A stretch of 64,000 nucleotides of DNA from assembly GCA_963920525.1 (NCBI GenBank), contig OY986437.1, forward strand, positions 57,679,330 through 57,743,329. Reading direction: 5' to 3'. Made by a program: the position numbers and the translations under genes. Origin of the DNA: Dichetophora obliterata. Taxonomy: Eukaryota; Arthropoda; Insecta; Diptera; Sciomyzidae. Below the pieces are notes generated by a model. It was not told where the DNA came from. It saw only the letters and a list, made by a program, of their open reading frames with translations, and did no database searches. Of the stretch, positions 12,438 to 23,970 are shown piece after piece; within the stretch, counting starts at the first letter, position 1; each line of letters opens with the position of its first letter.

Positions 12438-13917
12438 CATTGTTGCGCAAAACAATAGCAACAAAATAAGTGCGCTGCAACAAAATCGTGTATCTTTTTT
12501 AATATTGGGGACATACAAAAATGATTATAGGAATCAAAGCATATATTCATACATCATAAATAAAACAGACCAAACTCAAATTTGGTTTTGTTTTTTTTTT
12601 TAATTAAATTTCAAATTAATGTGGCTACATTCAATTTGTCTGAGAGCAAAACAAAAGCAACAAAACTTGAAAAATGTAAAAAGAGAAAAGAAGTTCCAAG
12701 AATTACCGGTAAAGATCCGTTATTTTAAATCACGTAATGTTTGTAAGTCATAAACATTTAAGTTTGGTTTTGTTTTTGCGCTAGTTGTGACATTGACTGT
12801 TCCATTTATAATGGCACGTTTTAAATACTGTGAAACTCTTAAATTGAAAATTATTTCCGAATATAAAAACGGAAATTCACAAATGTCTAGCGTGAAACAG
12901 TTTGATATTAATCAGTCAATAGTTTGCAGATTAATAAACAAATATAGATACCATCACAAAAGACGTAACAAGGGTACATTAAAGAGAGCGGTCGCGGAAG
13001 ACATTACAATTTAAAAATTTCTGTCTAAAATTGTGACAACAAGTTGCAATTTATTGTTTTTTAGACTCAGTCTTGCAAAAGTGCACCTAAATTAGACCGT
13101 TCAAAAATCGAAAACCGCTTTTTTAACGATGAATCAAAGTTCAACTTGATTAATTCTGATGGGATGTGCACGGTATGGCGCCACCCAGGTACACGACTTG
13201 AAGCCCGAAACTGCAAATTAATTTTAAGCACGGAGGCGGTGGCATTATGATCTGCACTTGTTTTTCCTATAATGAAGTTGAACCATTTCAAAAAAAAACG
13301 ATGGAATTATGGATCGATTTGTATATAATGACATTTTAGAAACCAAGATGCAACCACATTCAGAGTGGAATATGTCGCTTCAGTGAACGTTTCAGCCCGA
13401 CAACGACCCGAAGCACACTTCAAAGCTCATCAAAGATTACATTAGAGGCAATGGGATTCAAGTCCTTGATTGGCCGGCACAGTCGCAATGACTTGAATCC
13501 TATTGAAAATCTTTTTGGGATTTTGAAGGTAAAAGTTTCTGGTCAAAGGTTTTCCAATAAGACTGCACTGTATGAAGCCCTGAAAGTTAATTGGGAACAT
13601 ATACCTAATACCAACATATCTAATTTAATAGAGTCGATGTCACTCAGATGTGCAGCGGTTATGAAGAATAATGAATCTTACACCAAATATTAATTATGTT
13701 GCTTTTGTTTTGCTCTCAGACAAACTGAATGAAATCACATTAATTTTAAATTTAATAAAGAAAACAAAACCAAATTTTAATATGATTTGTTTTTAATATG
13801 ATGTATGAAGATATGCTTTGGTTCCTATAATCATTTTTGTGTGTACCTAATATTTAAAAAGTTACACGATTTTGTAGCAGCGTACTGATTTTGTTGCTAT
13901 TGTTTTGCGCAACACTG
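12438..13917 (+). mobile_element. Tc1-like DNA transposon, 1480 bp, TA target duplication
   Basis: The ends form a long terminal inverted repeat: left starts CATTGTTGCGCAAAAC, right ends GTTTTGCGCAACACTG. Pairing continues inward for more than 60 bp (GCAACAAAAT, then TGCGCTGC or GTACGCTGC). TA dinucleotides flank it at 12436-12437 and 13918-13919. Inside are a helix-turn-helix-like N-terminus (12811-13010, KLKIISEYKNGN) and a degraded catalytic core: FFNDESKFNLI (first Asp region), a frameshifted Asp-Asn-Asp segment, and DLNPIENLFG (final Glu). Several frameshifts make it inactive. It lies exactly inside the transposase-like gene around it. Confidence 0.92.
12811..13692 (+). pseudogene. Tc1 transposase, frameshifted
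   Basis: The N-terminal DNA-binding part begins with ATG at 12811 (MARFKYCETLKLKII) and reads to a stop near 13013, including a CENP-B/HTH-like repeat. The catalytic part follows in shifted frames. DESKFNL at about 13130 and the tract at about 13390-13435, which in another frame gives Asn-Asp-Pro-Lys-His, correspond to the DDE Asp residues. The terminal open frame 13451-13693 carries DLNPIENLFGILK. A full Tc1 transposase is about 340 residues and the total here is similar, so decay is by small indels rather than large deletion. Confidence 0.8.
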
Positions 13918-14899
13918 TATATGTTTAAGTTCCCGAAATTATCTGAAGCAAAGTTAAAAGAAGGAGTTTTCACAGGCCCCGACACAAGAATACTTTTGAC
14001 TGATCCCCTCTTTCCAGAATCAATGGGAGAAATCGAAAAAGAAGCATGGGATTCTTTCAAAAATGTAGTGCAGAAGTTTTTGGGCAATACTAAGGATCCC
14101 AAATATAAAACTATTGTACAGCGCATGCTGACAGCGTATAAAGCTCAAGGGTGCAAGATGAGCTTAAAAGTTCACTTTTTACACTCCCATATTGAATATT
14201 TTCCTGAAAACTTGGGTGCCTACAGTGAAGAGCAAGGTGAAAGATTTCACCAGGATGCACGTGATATCGAATGAGGTTCCAAGGAAGTTGGAATGTCAAA
14301 CTATTGTATGTTATCGGACTACTGTTGGATGCTTAAGCGAGAAACCAAAGAAGAAAACCAAAAACGAGTTCGGAGGAGCATCAAAGAAAATAAGAAAAGG
14401 TTTCACAAGGAAAAAGAGTAAACATAAAGTTGTGTTTAAAAATTAAAATTAGAAAAATAATGGTCGATAGGTTTTGTTAAATATTATGCTGTGTGCTTGT
14501 TGTAATAAATAGTTGATTTTTTCACCATTGTGTTTTTATTTTGCAACTTTTTTTATATCTTTTATACTATACGTGATGGAGAGTAATGGAAGCTATGTTT
14601 GAAATCAGCGTACCTTAAAACATATAATTCAGCAAAAATATCTCATGCAGTTAAAAAAATCTTCTTTTTTTGCAGACCTTTGTAATTCAACTTAAGCTAG
14701 CAGTCTGGTTCTGTTTAAAAAAAATCAATTCTCGAAAAAAACCTATTTTTAGATTTTAGATTCTTAGAAAACTGCTATGTACTTGATACCTTTAGATATA
14801 TTATACAACATCTTATTTAAGTCACCGAGCTGGAGAAACATGTAGAAGATACTTATTGAGTCTAAAAACGTCTGCACTATAAAAACCATTCAACCGATT

Positions 14900-15790
14900 G
14901 GTCTAAAATTTAGACACATAATTGTGCATTAAATCGCCTCACGCTCCTCACGCAAATGCTCAAAATAATCCTTGGTTTATGTTATAATGATTCCCCAAAT
15001 ATTTCGACTCTAGCAATAGCCATCCGTGAGATGGAATGCGTTGAAATAACCTCTAAAAATAGACTTTTTTTTAAATACTGGCTGGTTTAATAGTTTTAAA
15101 AAAATTAACTCAGAAATTATAGGCCGGAAAAAGCTCTTACAATCTTCATCAAAAAATTGTAAAGGTTTGCAATCAGATTAAAGATAACGCTGTTTTTCAC
15201 GCATGTTTTTGATATTTTTTTAATTTATTTCCATACAAAAACATTCAAAATTCAAATAACGTCATTACTTTTATTTTTTTTTTGTTTGTCAATTTCTTAC
15301 AATATTTTTTTGGTAGGTGTTTATTTAATAATTAATCCTTTTATTTTAATATACATACATGAATTTAAGCAATTCTGACTAGGAATCCATGCGAGCACTC
15401 AAAACCTTTCCAACGATATCTTGAAAAGGAGGATCGCATTAGAAATAATTATGTTTTTGAATTTTAGTGAAAATAAATTTTTTAAAAAAATGCATGAAAA
15501 ACAGCATCATCTTGAATCTGGAAACAAAAATATGAAATTTTTGATGCAGATTGGAAGAGCTTATTTCGGGTTGTAATTTCTGACAGTTTATTTTTTACAA
15601 GTATTACATAAGCCAATAAGGTTATAAAAAAACTCGATTGTTAGAAGTTATTTCAAACCATTCCAGTTCACGGATGGCTATAGCTAGAGTCGATATACTT
15701 GGGGAATCATCATAACATAAACCAAGGATTATCTTGAGCAACTGTGCCGAACAGCTTTTTTTTGCGTGCGGCGCTTTATTGTACAAATGT
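14900..15790. repeat. Foldback element (imperfect palindrome with long arms)
   Basis: The left arm at 14955-15065 contains ATAATCCTTGGTTTATGTTA and AGCAATAGCCATCCGTGAG. The right arm at 15640-15735 contains their complements (TAACATAAACCAAGGATTAT, CACGGATGGCTATAGC). Pairing extends inward (TCAGAAATTATAGGC with GGTTGTAATTTCTGA; AAGCTCTTACAATC with GATTGGAAGAGCTT) and weakly outward to about 14920 and 15780. The centre is near 15330. No coding capacity. Termini and target duplication were not resolved. Confidence 0.7.
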
Positions 15791-17240
15791 GGACGCAGGC
15801 ACGAACGCAGGGTGTTTTGGGGGTTGAACCCATTTCCCCCGAAATGAACTAATTTTAACGAGCCTCGAGAGAAACACTCAGAACAACATGGCAGCCGTTG
15901 TGTTTTTATGGTCACGACAAAGATCTTTAGATGATATTTCACATTGGAAAAAAAAAAAATAAAAAGACTCAATTTAAAACATTTTTTGCGAAAAGACTAT
16001 ATAAAATAGACTTTAAATTTTTTTAAGTGCACTGAAGGAATATGTGTTTAAATGTAATGAAATTGTGTTCATATTAAACGAATTTATTTTTGAAATAGAG
16101 CTTGAAACAATTTTATTTAATTTAAACACAAATGTTTGTACAGTTCAATTTAAAACAAAAGTTCTGTTTTCAAAACAATGTTTTTAAATATACTTTTAAA
16201 GTAAACAATTACAGTTTAAAACATTAATTTAAAAAAAACTTTAAACAAAAACTTTAGTATAGAAAACAAATATTTAAAAATATTATTTTAAAATATCGTT
16301 CTTAAATTAAAAACAATCAAATTAAACCGCTATTTTTTTAAATTTTTTCGAGGTTTCTACGTCATATTCGTAATCAGCAACCCCCGGAATTCCTCAAATA
16401 CCATATTTTACCTCCATTCGACGAAGTTTGCATTTTATTGCGAAATAAATTGGTTTTTATATTATCTAATGCTCATTATTTGTAAAATCAATTTAAGAAA
16501 TATTTTCACACAATCAAATGTAAAATCCGGGTTTTTCTCAGCTTGGTCTCAATTGTCTGGGAATTATTATCAAAGATTCCACTGCACATAATTTTTCAAT
16601 TTAATCTCAGATAGTGACGTATTTTTTGTTATTGCAAAAAAATAATAAGAAAAAAATTATAAAAAAATAAATGAGTTTATAGTTGAAAATTTAGTACACT
16701 TATTTTTAATTTTGTTTTGTAGACACGCAAAAGTGTTTAATTTCTATTTTAAAATTTTTTGTTTCATTTTAAAGTATGTTTTTATTCTCAGTGTAAATAA
16801 TATAAAAAACTATTCCAAAATAAATTTTTTGTTTATTTTTAAATGCTTCTTCTTCTCGATAGGTGGCATAAAAAAGCAGTCCTTTTCAGCCGGTGTCATG
16901 ATATTTTGGTCCCAATTTATCGAAAACAAAAAATCAAAGTGCATATAAATAAAGGTACTTGTAGCCAAGGGCGTAGGCAGGATGAAAATTAGGAGGGGCC
17001 AAGACTTTATAGCATTTTGTTTACCATATCTTTCATTCATGCATTTGACTTAAAAAAAAATCAACAAAAATTAACAAAAACTCAAGCCAAGGAAAACTCA
17101 ACAATATAATTAAAAAAGTTAAAGTAAAGTAATAAAACGAGAATTAAGGTGCAAAAACACAAAATACGAAATACCAAGTACACTGCTCCAACTCACAGAG
17201 TTAGCGCTGACTGCTAACAATATGGCCAGAGCTGAGTTGT
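15791..17240. other. Very AT-rich stretch, no gene
   Basis: AT-rich sequence with many TTTAAA motifs (about 16000-16330) but no coding frame. At 16970-17020 a GGGCGTAGGCAGGA/GGAGGGGCC segment resembles the end of a hAT-type MITE. A GGGGGCCCCTGCCCCTGCC segment at 18270-18292 could be the matching opposite end, but I could not confirm a clean inverted repeat or an 8-bp duplication. Confidence 0.35.
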
Positions 17241-17254
17241 AATGATTCCTTTTG

Positions 17255-17960
17255 AAGTTAATTCCACCTCAATTCCAATTCCTTGGAATTAGAATATGGT
17301 TAGTGTGCATCTTAATTCCTCAGGAATATTATTGGATAACTTCTCAATTACATTTCAGGAACTGTAATTGGACATCTCAATTCCTCAGGAATGGAATTGG
17401 AAAAAATCGTCAATTCCATTACTGGCATTGCAATTGAACACCTCAATTCCTTGAGAATAGAATTGGAAAAAATCGCTTTGTTGGTAGAATAATGAAATTT
17501 TGTACAGGGGTGTGAGTGTTGTGTATTAAGCCAGGTAGCGTAACAGCTCTATATTTTGTTCTAACTTAAAATCTGGCATGAAATTAAAAAATTTGTATCT
17601 TCAATAATACATTTATATGCAAATATTTTATAAACCGATTAACGCACTGAGCCAAATAGAGTTTTCTTATAAATAATAAAGTAGTTTTGAGTCAATGACA
17701 AAGTAATTGAAATTTTAACTTTTAGTTACAATTCCTGTAATAGATTTGACGATTTTTTCCAATTCCATTGATAAGGAATTGAAGTTTTCAATTACCAATT
17801 ACAATTCCTGTAATGGAATCGACAATTTTTTCAATTCCATACCAAGGAATCCCTGTATTGGAATCGACGATTTTTGTCCAATTACATTCCTGAGGAATTG
17901 AGAGGAATTTTTTCCTAATTCCAAGGAAAAAATGGAAGTGGAAAATATTTTGAAGCAGTT
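17255..17960. repeat. Repeat-armed element built of GGAATTG/CAATTCC units
   Basis: Left arm (about 17258-17470) and right arm (about 17725-17955) are each arrays of CAATTCC...GGAATTG units alternating with AAAAAATCGTC-type spacers. The orientation is inverted between the arms. The outer ends pair: ATTCC ACCTCAATTCC...TTGGAATTAG on the left against CTAATTCCAAGG...GGAAGTGGAAAAT on the right. About 250 bp of unique DNA lies between. This is foldback-like architecture with subterminal repeats. No transposase frame. Confidence 0.65.
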
Positions 17961-20880
17961 CGAAATTGGTAATTCCCAGCTTTATGCGGACACTACCGAT
18001 ACTCAAACCTCCACTACAAACGGTACTAAAAATAGGTTATTTTCATTTTCACAAAAAATAAAAATGTTCATATTATCTACTCCATGTAAACATCTAAGTT
18101 TTTAACTTTCCCTTTGAACAGGATAAATTTCTATAAAATATTAGGCACATACTAACCGGCTTGGACAAAATTATGCAATATCAATTATAAAAAGGTAAGA
18201 CCACACAATAAAAAGGATCAAAAATAGAAACAACTTAAAAAGCCATCGATTTAATAAAAATCTCAGATTTAGGGGGCCCCTGCCCCTGCCCCTTCTTCGA
18301 CTTATACTAGAATTATTAAGAATGGTTACAATTTGTCCCAGCTACAGCGATCTTAAGGGTTGAAAATTATATTTATTTTAAAAAAGACGCGGCCCAAACT
18401 TATTAATTTTAGTATAGGTTCTAGTACCCTTATTGATATGCACTTCGATTTGTTTCCGATATATTGGGTCTAAAATATCTTGATCCCGGCTGAAAACGAC
18501 TCTTTTTTTCGGCGCGATTAAAAACTGTTTTTTGTATTATTTATGCAAAAAAATTTCAAGTGTCTATGTTTTATAGTCTTTTCACAATAAATGTTTTAAG
18601 TTGAGTCCATTGTTTTTTCCAAACGTGTTATTATTAAGCAAATAATAACACAAGAGAACATATATATAAATCGAAAAGAGTGGTTCATGTTTTATTGTTC
18701 GCACGTTCTGAAGGTTTCTTTTTTGGGTTGACGAACTACCCACACCGGGCAAACGCGATCTGCCGGGCCTGGTTATATATATTAGCATATCCCGTATTTA
18801 TAATACCTTACCGATCTCATGCCAGCGTTATTTAATACCCTATTCATTGATGTCACTTTTTCTTCTGTCACTTAGAAAATGCATTTGCCAACGCACTTTT
18901 AGTCAGTTGTTAATTTTTCCTTCGCGCTATGCAAAAACCAAAAAAAAAAAAAATATGTACCAACAACAATAAGAGCGCATAAAAAACCATCTACTTAACG
19001 ATGCTGATGACAACGTGCAGTAAGTAAAATTTTGTTAGGTTTTGCTACTTCATGTTTGGATAGCTAATAAATATGTAGGGAAGCCAATACACAATTCTTT
19101 TAATAGATTATTGCGATCAACTGTAACATTGCTTCAGTTAATACTAAATATTGTACTAACCACTTTGCGTAACAAAGCATTTTAGATTTGTGGGTAGCGT
19201 GTAGTGGCATCGAATTGGTATGAGTTCCATTTTCATGGCTTACAAAGAAATATTTTTAATATTCTATTTTCTTGTTATCAGAGACGCAAGCAAAAAGCAA
19301 TATCAATTAAAAAAACGGTGTCGGAAAAAATGCCTTTTTTGAGATTCCAGTCAAGCAGATCACACAAAGATTCGTAAAAACCTTATCTTAAAAAGAAGAT
19401 ACAGTTTTGATAGTATCATAGGTATAAACGTATAATTCCTTTTTATGCAGTAATAGAGAAAAGTTCTGTTTTTTTATTTATATTTTTCAATACTATTTGA
19501 AAGCATTTCATCTTCTAAATAAAAATTATTCAAAAACAAATTTGTTGTTGTTGTCCTTCTTCAAACTTTCCTGATCTAAAAAGCTCACATTTAAATTCAT
19601 GTAAAAGTTGGTTTTGTTTTGTAAAAAGTTTTCGTTTGATATTTTTGTTGATGAATTTGTTGTTCTTGTTCATTTGTTTTGTTGGTTAAAACTCAATTTA
19701 ATTCAAAGATATTTTTAATTAATGGACATAAATATGGGTAAATTTGAATTATTTATTTTTCCTGCAGTAAAGAGTATATACATATAAGTTTATTTTAAAA
19801 GTTATTTAAAATTAAAATTTTGTTAATAAAAATACATTTTTAATATGGAAAATATATAATGCATAGTATAAATAATTCGAATTTATTATAGTACATGCTT
19901 ACAGCTCAATTCTGGTTTTTAGCTTAGCAAGAAATAGTTAATGAGCTCTTGTTTTGTTATGTAGATGTAAGTATTCTTAAAAATCATTTACAACATAAAA
20001 GCTTAAAAAGCTTTTAAAGTTCACCATGCATGGTGGAAATCGATATGCCTATTGAAAGAAGAGATGTGCAATATGAACAGGTGCTTCGAGTGCAGCTTGT
20101 GGCTTTGCAAGGGCTTGAAAAATTTGCCACGTCTACTGAAAGATTTCATTACCAACATTTAAAATAAGTAAAAATTCTTCCATTTTTCAGTTTAATGTAT
20201 TTAAACTCAATATAATATTCGAATTTTTTTTTTTATTATTTGCACAACAATTTTCTATAAAAGCACATAAATTTCATTCAAAATTGTAAGGAACAAAATT
20301 GTAAGGAAAAGAGCTTTTAAATTTGTAGCAGAATACGAAACCTTAACAAATTGTTAATATTAACTATTTTGTTAATGTGCTGAGCTTAGTTAAGCTGCCA
20401 GAATAGGGCTGTTAGTAACGAATGCGTTACCAACTCATGGCAGAATAACCAGGTAGGGCCGACTCGGAGAGGAATGAAGTAGAAAGCAGAGAAAAGCGAA
20501 CTAGTTGTCGAAATCAGCTGTCCATGTCGAGCATGGTATAAGGATAGAGGCAGCTGCAGCGCTGACTGTGCTCTCTTTCCATACTGCCATGTCTGTCAAA
20601 TTCAGCTGTATAGCGAATGGAAGCAAAAGAAAAGAAATAAAAAATTTTGCTTCGTTTTGACATTTCCGGCAGTATGCTCTCATCTGGTGCATCTACCTGT
20701 ATTCTTCTACCATGATGTCGAGTAAAAATTAAGAACATCTAAAAAAAATTTCAGCTAATTGAACCAACAACAACTACCAAGCAAATCTAAAACAACGACG
20801 CACAGAGAAGAGCAAGATCACAACGGTTGAGGAGAAATAGAGGGGATGAACCGAATCGTCCGGAGAAAATAAACAGTACT
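17961..20880. other. Non-coding stretch, no gene recognised
   Basis: Mostly AT-rich DNA. A small GC-rich hairpin (CCGGGCA ... TGCCGGG) lies at about 18743-18770. A GC-richer block at 20450-20700 gives short overlapping minus-strand frames without recognisable domains. Nothing here supports a gene. Confidence 0.4.
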
Positions 20881-20884
20881 TTGC

Positions 20885-21262
20885 TTACTATGGGGCATGT
20901 CATAATTAGCGAACACGGACAAATTTGTTGTTGTTTTCGCGGGTAAAATAAAAAACTAGAAATTGAGAGAGCTTCTTTTACCCACGAAAACAACAACAAA
21001 TTTGGCGGTGTCCGCTAAGTGTGACATGCACCTTAGTCCCGCTTTTCACTCGTCACACACGAACATTCTCGAGAGCAATAATTTTCTAGCTCTGGTAGCA
21101 AGATCTCTTTGTCCCGCTTTTCACTCGGCAATAATTGCCTTTGCCGCAAGCAGTTTGTCGATTATTCGCCCGCATGAGGGGGTTTACAAAAGTTTCCGTT
21201 AAACCCGAGTAGTCAACAAACTACTTGCGGCGAAAGCAATAATTGCTCATAGAATTGCCCCT
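20885..21262. repeat. Composite inverted repeats
   Basis: One hairpin pairs ACAAATTTGTTGTTGTTTTC (about 20919) with GAAAACAACAACAAATTTGG (about 20986), extending to GCATGTCA...TGACATGC at the outer edges. A second pairs CGGCAATAATTGCCTTTGCC near 21127 with GGCGAAAGCAATAATTGCTC near 21229. CCCGCTTTTCACTCG is repeated directly at about 21038 and 21114. It looks like a small foldback element with subterminal repeats. Confidence 0.6.
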
Positions 21263-21339
21263 TGCAGCGCATGCAGAACCAAAACAACAATATCAGCAGC
21301 TAGTAGCAACATTGCCAGTAATGTTGGAAAAATCCCATT

Positions 21340-21765
21340 CGTGGTAATTTTTAATTGCCCTTAGGAATTTTTGTTTTTGGAAATTCCTATTAAATTTTTT
21401 AATTCAGAGTGGTATTTTTTAATTGGCGTGGGAGTTCAGTGAGGTATTTTTTTAATTTCCGGGGGAGTTTGGTAGTATTCTTCTTAAAAAAATTTTTCTT
21501 TTTTAGTAAGCAAAATTTCTTTGTGGTATTTCTAAATGTTTTTTTAAATTATTTGGGCATATGGGACTTATTGTGGTATATTTTTAATGCGAATGATATT
21601 TTTGTGGCAATTTTAAATGCATATGGAATTTGTGGTGGTATTTTTAAAACGCGTGGTATTTTTGTGGTCATTTTTAATGATCGTGGGATTTTTTTGATAT
21701 TGTTTTATAGCGGCAGAAACTTTTTTGTTTATCTTTACCATGGTAATTTTTGTTGTATTTAATTT
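21340..21765. repeat. Degenerate G/T-biased tandem repeat
   Basis: The plus strand is a run of variants of a short unit of the type GTGGTATTTTTAAT with interposed GCGTGGGA, GCATATGG or GATCGTGG. It stays open in one frame (21409-21762), giving a Phe/Gly-rich product, but the openness follows from repeat composition (few A-rich stop contexts). I regard it as non-coding. Confidence 0.55.
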
Positions 21766-22294
21766 ATGTTACTGTGAAAAAAGTAACTTTTTGTCGGAAT
21801 TATTTCAAATTTTAACTGGCAACCTTGGTTAGTAGTAGTACATTTTTTGTACCCACATACTGGATCTCTAGCTACGTGAGTCTGTATTCTATATTGTATT
21901 AAAACCCAACAAGCCATGAATGTAATTGTTCCAGCTATACGGTACTTAAAACGGCAGCGTCTGATTTGCTGGTGTGAAGACGACAGGTTTTTGTACCTTT
22001 AAACGGTTTTTACATAATTGTAAAGTCCTCTTTTATATTTATCAAGAATCGAATTGAAATTTGTGTCATATTCGCTTGATGCGTCGTTTGTTCTTGTCTT
22101 TTTCCCCTCTCTTTTTCACTCGTTCGCCTAAACACTCTGAAATATGCATTGAATCTTGTATTGAAATCAAGGTAGTACAGTTGAGTTGCCGTTTATTGTT
22201 TAGTTTATTGTTGCAACTTAATAAAAACCATTTTAAGAAAAGGTTATAATTATTTAACAACAAATAAAATTAATACACAATACAAGTTTTCTGT

Positions 22295-22705
22295 ATGACC
22301 TTGTTATTTATAATGTTGATTTTCTATGATTTAAATACAAATTCTAATTGGTTGATAGCTTAAATCATTCTTGATTTTAAATACAAATTCTAGTTGCTTG
22401 ATAATTTAAAATCGTTTATTGAGCTTTTGGTCAGGTTACATCAAGTAATTGCTCTAACAAGTTAATCAATCAGCTAACTTATTAATCAGCTAGTGATGTT
22501 TTCCTTTTCATATTGAAAATTTTGTTTTTGTTGTTTCTTTGAAAAAAATTCGTTAGAGCAATTAATTGTTTTAATCTGACCTAAAGCTCAATAAACGATT
22601 TTAAGCTATCAAACAACTAGAATTTGTATTTAAAATCAAGAATGATTTAAACTATCAAACATTTAGAGTTTATATTTTAATCATAGAAAATCAGAATTAA
22701 TATAC
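22295..22705. mobile_element. Foldback MITE, about 400 bp
   Basis: Two inverted arms of about 155 bp: the left contains GATTTTCTATGATTTAAAT, TCATTCTTGATTTTAAATAC and TCGTTTATTGAGCTTTTGGT. The right contains their complements (GTATTTAAAATCAAGAATGA, ACCTAAAGCTCAATAAACGA, AATCATAGAAAATC). The arms also carry an internal direct repeat of AAATACAAATTCTA. The central spacer is about 70 bp. No coding capacity; the outer boundary and target duplication are not certain. Confidence 0.75.
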
Positions 22706-23936
22706 AACTTGATAAATGGTACGCTTATTTGAAATACACAATGCCTAGTTTGCTGACAACGAAACGTTCCGTTTCAGTGCTTTTAAAAGTGCACACCGTT
22801 TTCAACCGAACCGATTGGTTATCTGGGAAACGAAATAAAATTTAAGCAACTGTTGTGTATTTATATATGTATTTCTTACATACATATTAAAAAAACAACA
22901 ACAACAAGAACAAAAGCAGCACAACAACGAACGACATGATTACGAACCAAACGCACACACACAACAACAACAACAACCATAAAAACAGCATAAGCAGCTA
23001 CTGTAGCAGCTTGTGCATTTCTCATACGAATATATGAATTTTGTTTCTTCTAAGATTTGGCTTTTTTATTAGATATTCGTTTTAAAGTGTCAAATATCAC
23101 TTTGAAAAAATTTGTGAAAATGACCCCCACACAAACCGCGCTGTAAGACGTAATTCTACGTCAAAAAATTTTTCCAACTTCAATCTGCTGTCATTATCTT
23201 AATTAAATAATTCAGTTTAAACATTTGCTGTTGTTATTGTCCCACTTTGAGAAAATGCACGACTAGTAATATTCATACGTTTATCCTAAAGTGACTGGAT
23301 TCGAAACATACATAAGCACATACACACACACACACACACACAGCAGACTCATTCTCATGCAAAAACACACCTACGCCCACACATGAACAAAGAGAATACG
23401 TGTGCTGAATATTATATTAAGGCTGAGTATATGAAGTAACAGCAAAAACAAAAGAAAAAAAAGTAGAACTTGATTTCCTTTAAATGTTCATGCGATTTGG
23501 TTTTGATATCCTGTCATTAGCCATAAATCCTGTTAGATTGATTTAAGGCGCTACGTGCTATCTACGAGCAAGTATGTGTGGGTAAGGGTGTTAGGTGAGA
23601 GTGAATGTGTGAAAGTGCGTGTTAAATAAAGGCATTTTTAATGCAGCCAAAAAGTATGCCTCTAAAAAGTGCATCCATAAATAGCGGCGTTAATAATTCT
23701 ATGGCTAGGATTTCAACTGCGCTTTCCTGAAACTTAATTTATATGCTAATTTTATTAACAACCTACACTTCGTTTTCCCTCTCTTCTATTGCTACCCTTT
23801 ACTGTGTGGGACCGTGGGTTCGTCCACCCTGGTTCATGACTAAGCGCGCAGCTTAAGCCAACGACAAGCTGATACATTAAGCTGCAAATCAAACATATTT
23901 TGTAATGTGTTAATAATATGGCAACACTACGTTAAT

Positions 23937-23970
<34 letters not shown>

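Larger units (their letters stand above)
11690..14455 (+). pseudogene. Decayed transposase-like gene, uncharacterised arthropod family, split by a Tc1 element
   Basis: Upstream of the Tc1 insertion one frame runs from about 11800 through SKDAAELIDSRLKNKNLL, then RYFIDSSKTSLKAILLQNGN and HSVHLEENYNSL, to CGDFKIQAMLLGQQSGYTKF. In-frame stops lie at 11971 (TAG) and 12085 (TAA). Near 12340 a deletion with frameshift removes the region between the FPCF block and PPLHIKLGLMKQFVKSL. After the Tc1 element (12438-13917) the same frame resumes at 13919 and continues through GPDTRILLTDPLFPESM and NLGAYSEEQGERFHQDARD, then shifts again near 14270. I recognise this set of motifs from transposon-associated, otherwise unnamed insect proteins, but I cannot assign a superfamily. 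A C-terminal fragment of the same family lies at 40.5-40.9 kb. It is certainly non-functional. Confidence 0.75.

Noticed and set aside
11145..14700. TTGCAGACCTGTGTAATT at 11146 and TTGCAGACCTTTGTAATT at 14672 as long terminal repeats
   Set aside because: The match is only about 18 bp, not extended on either side, and does not mark consistent element ends.
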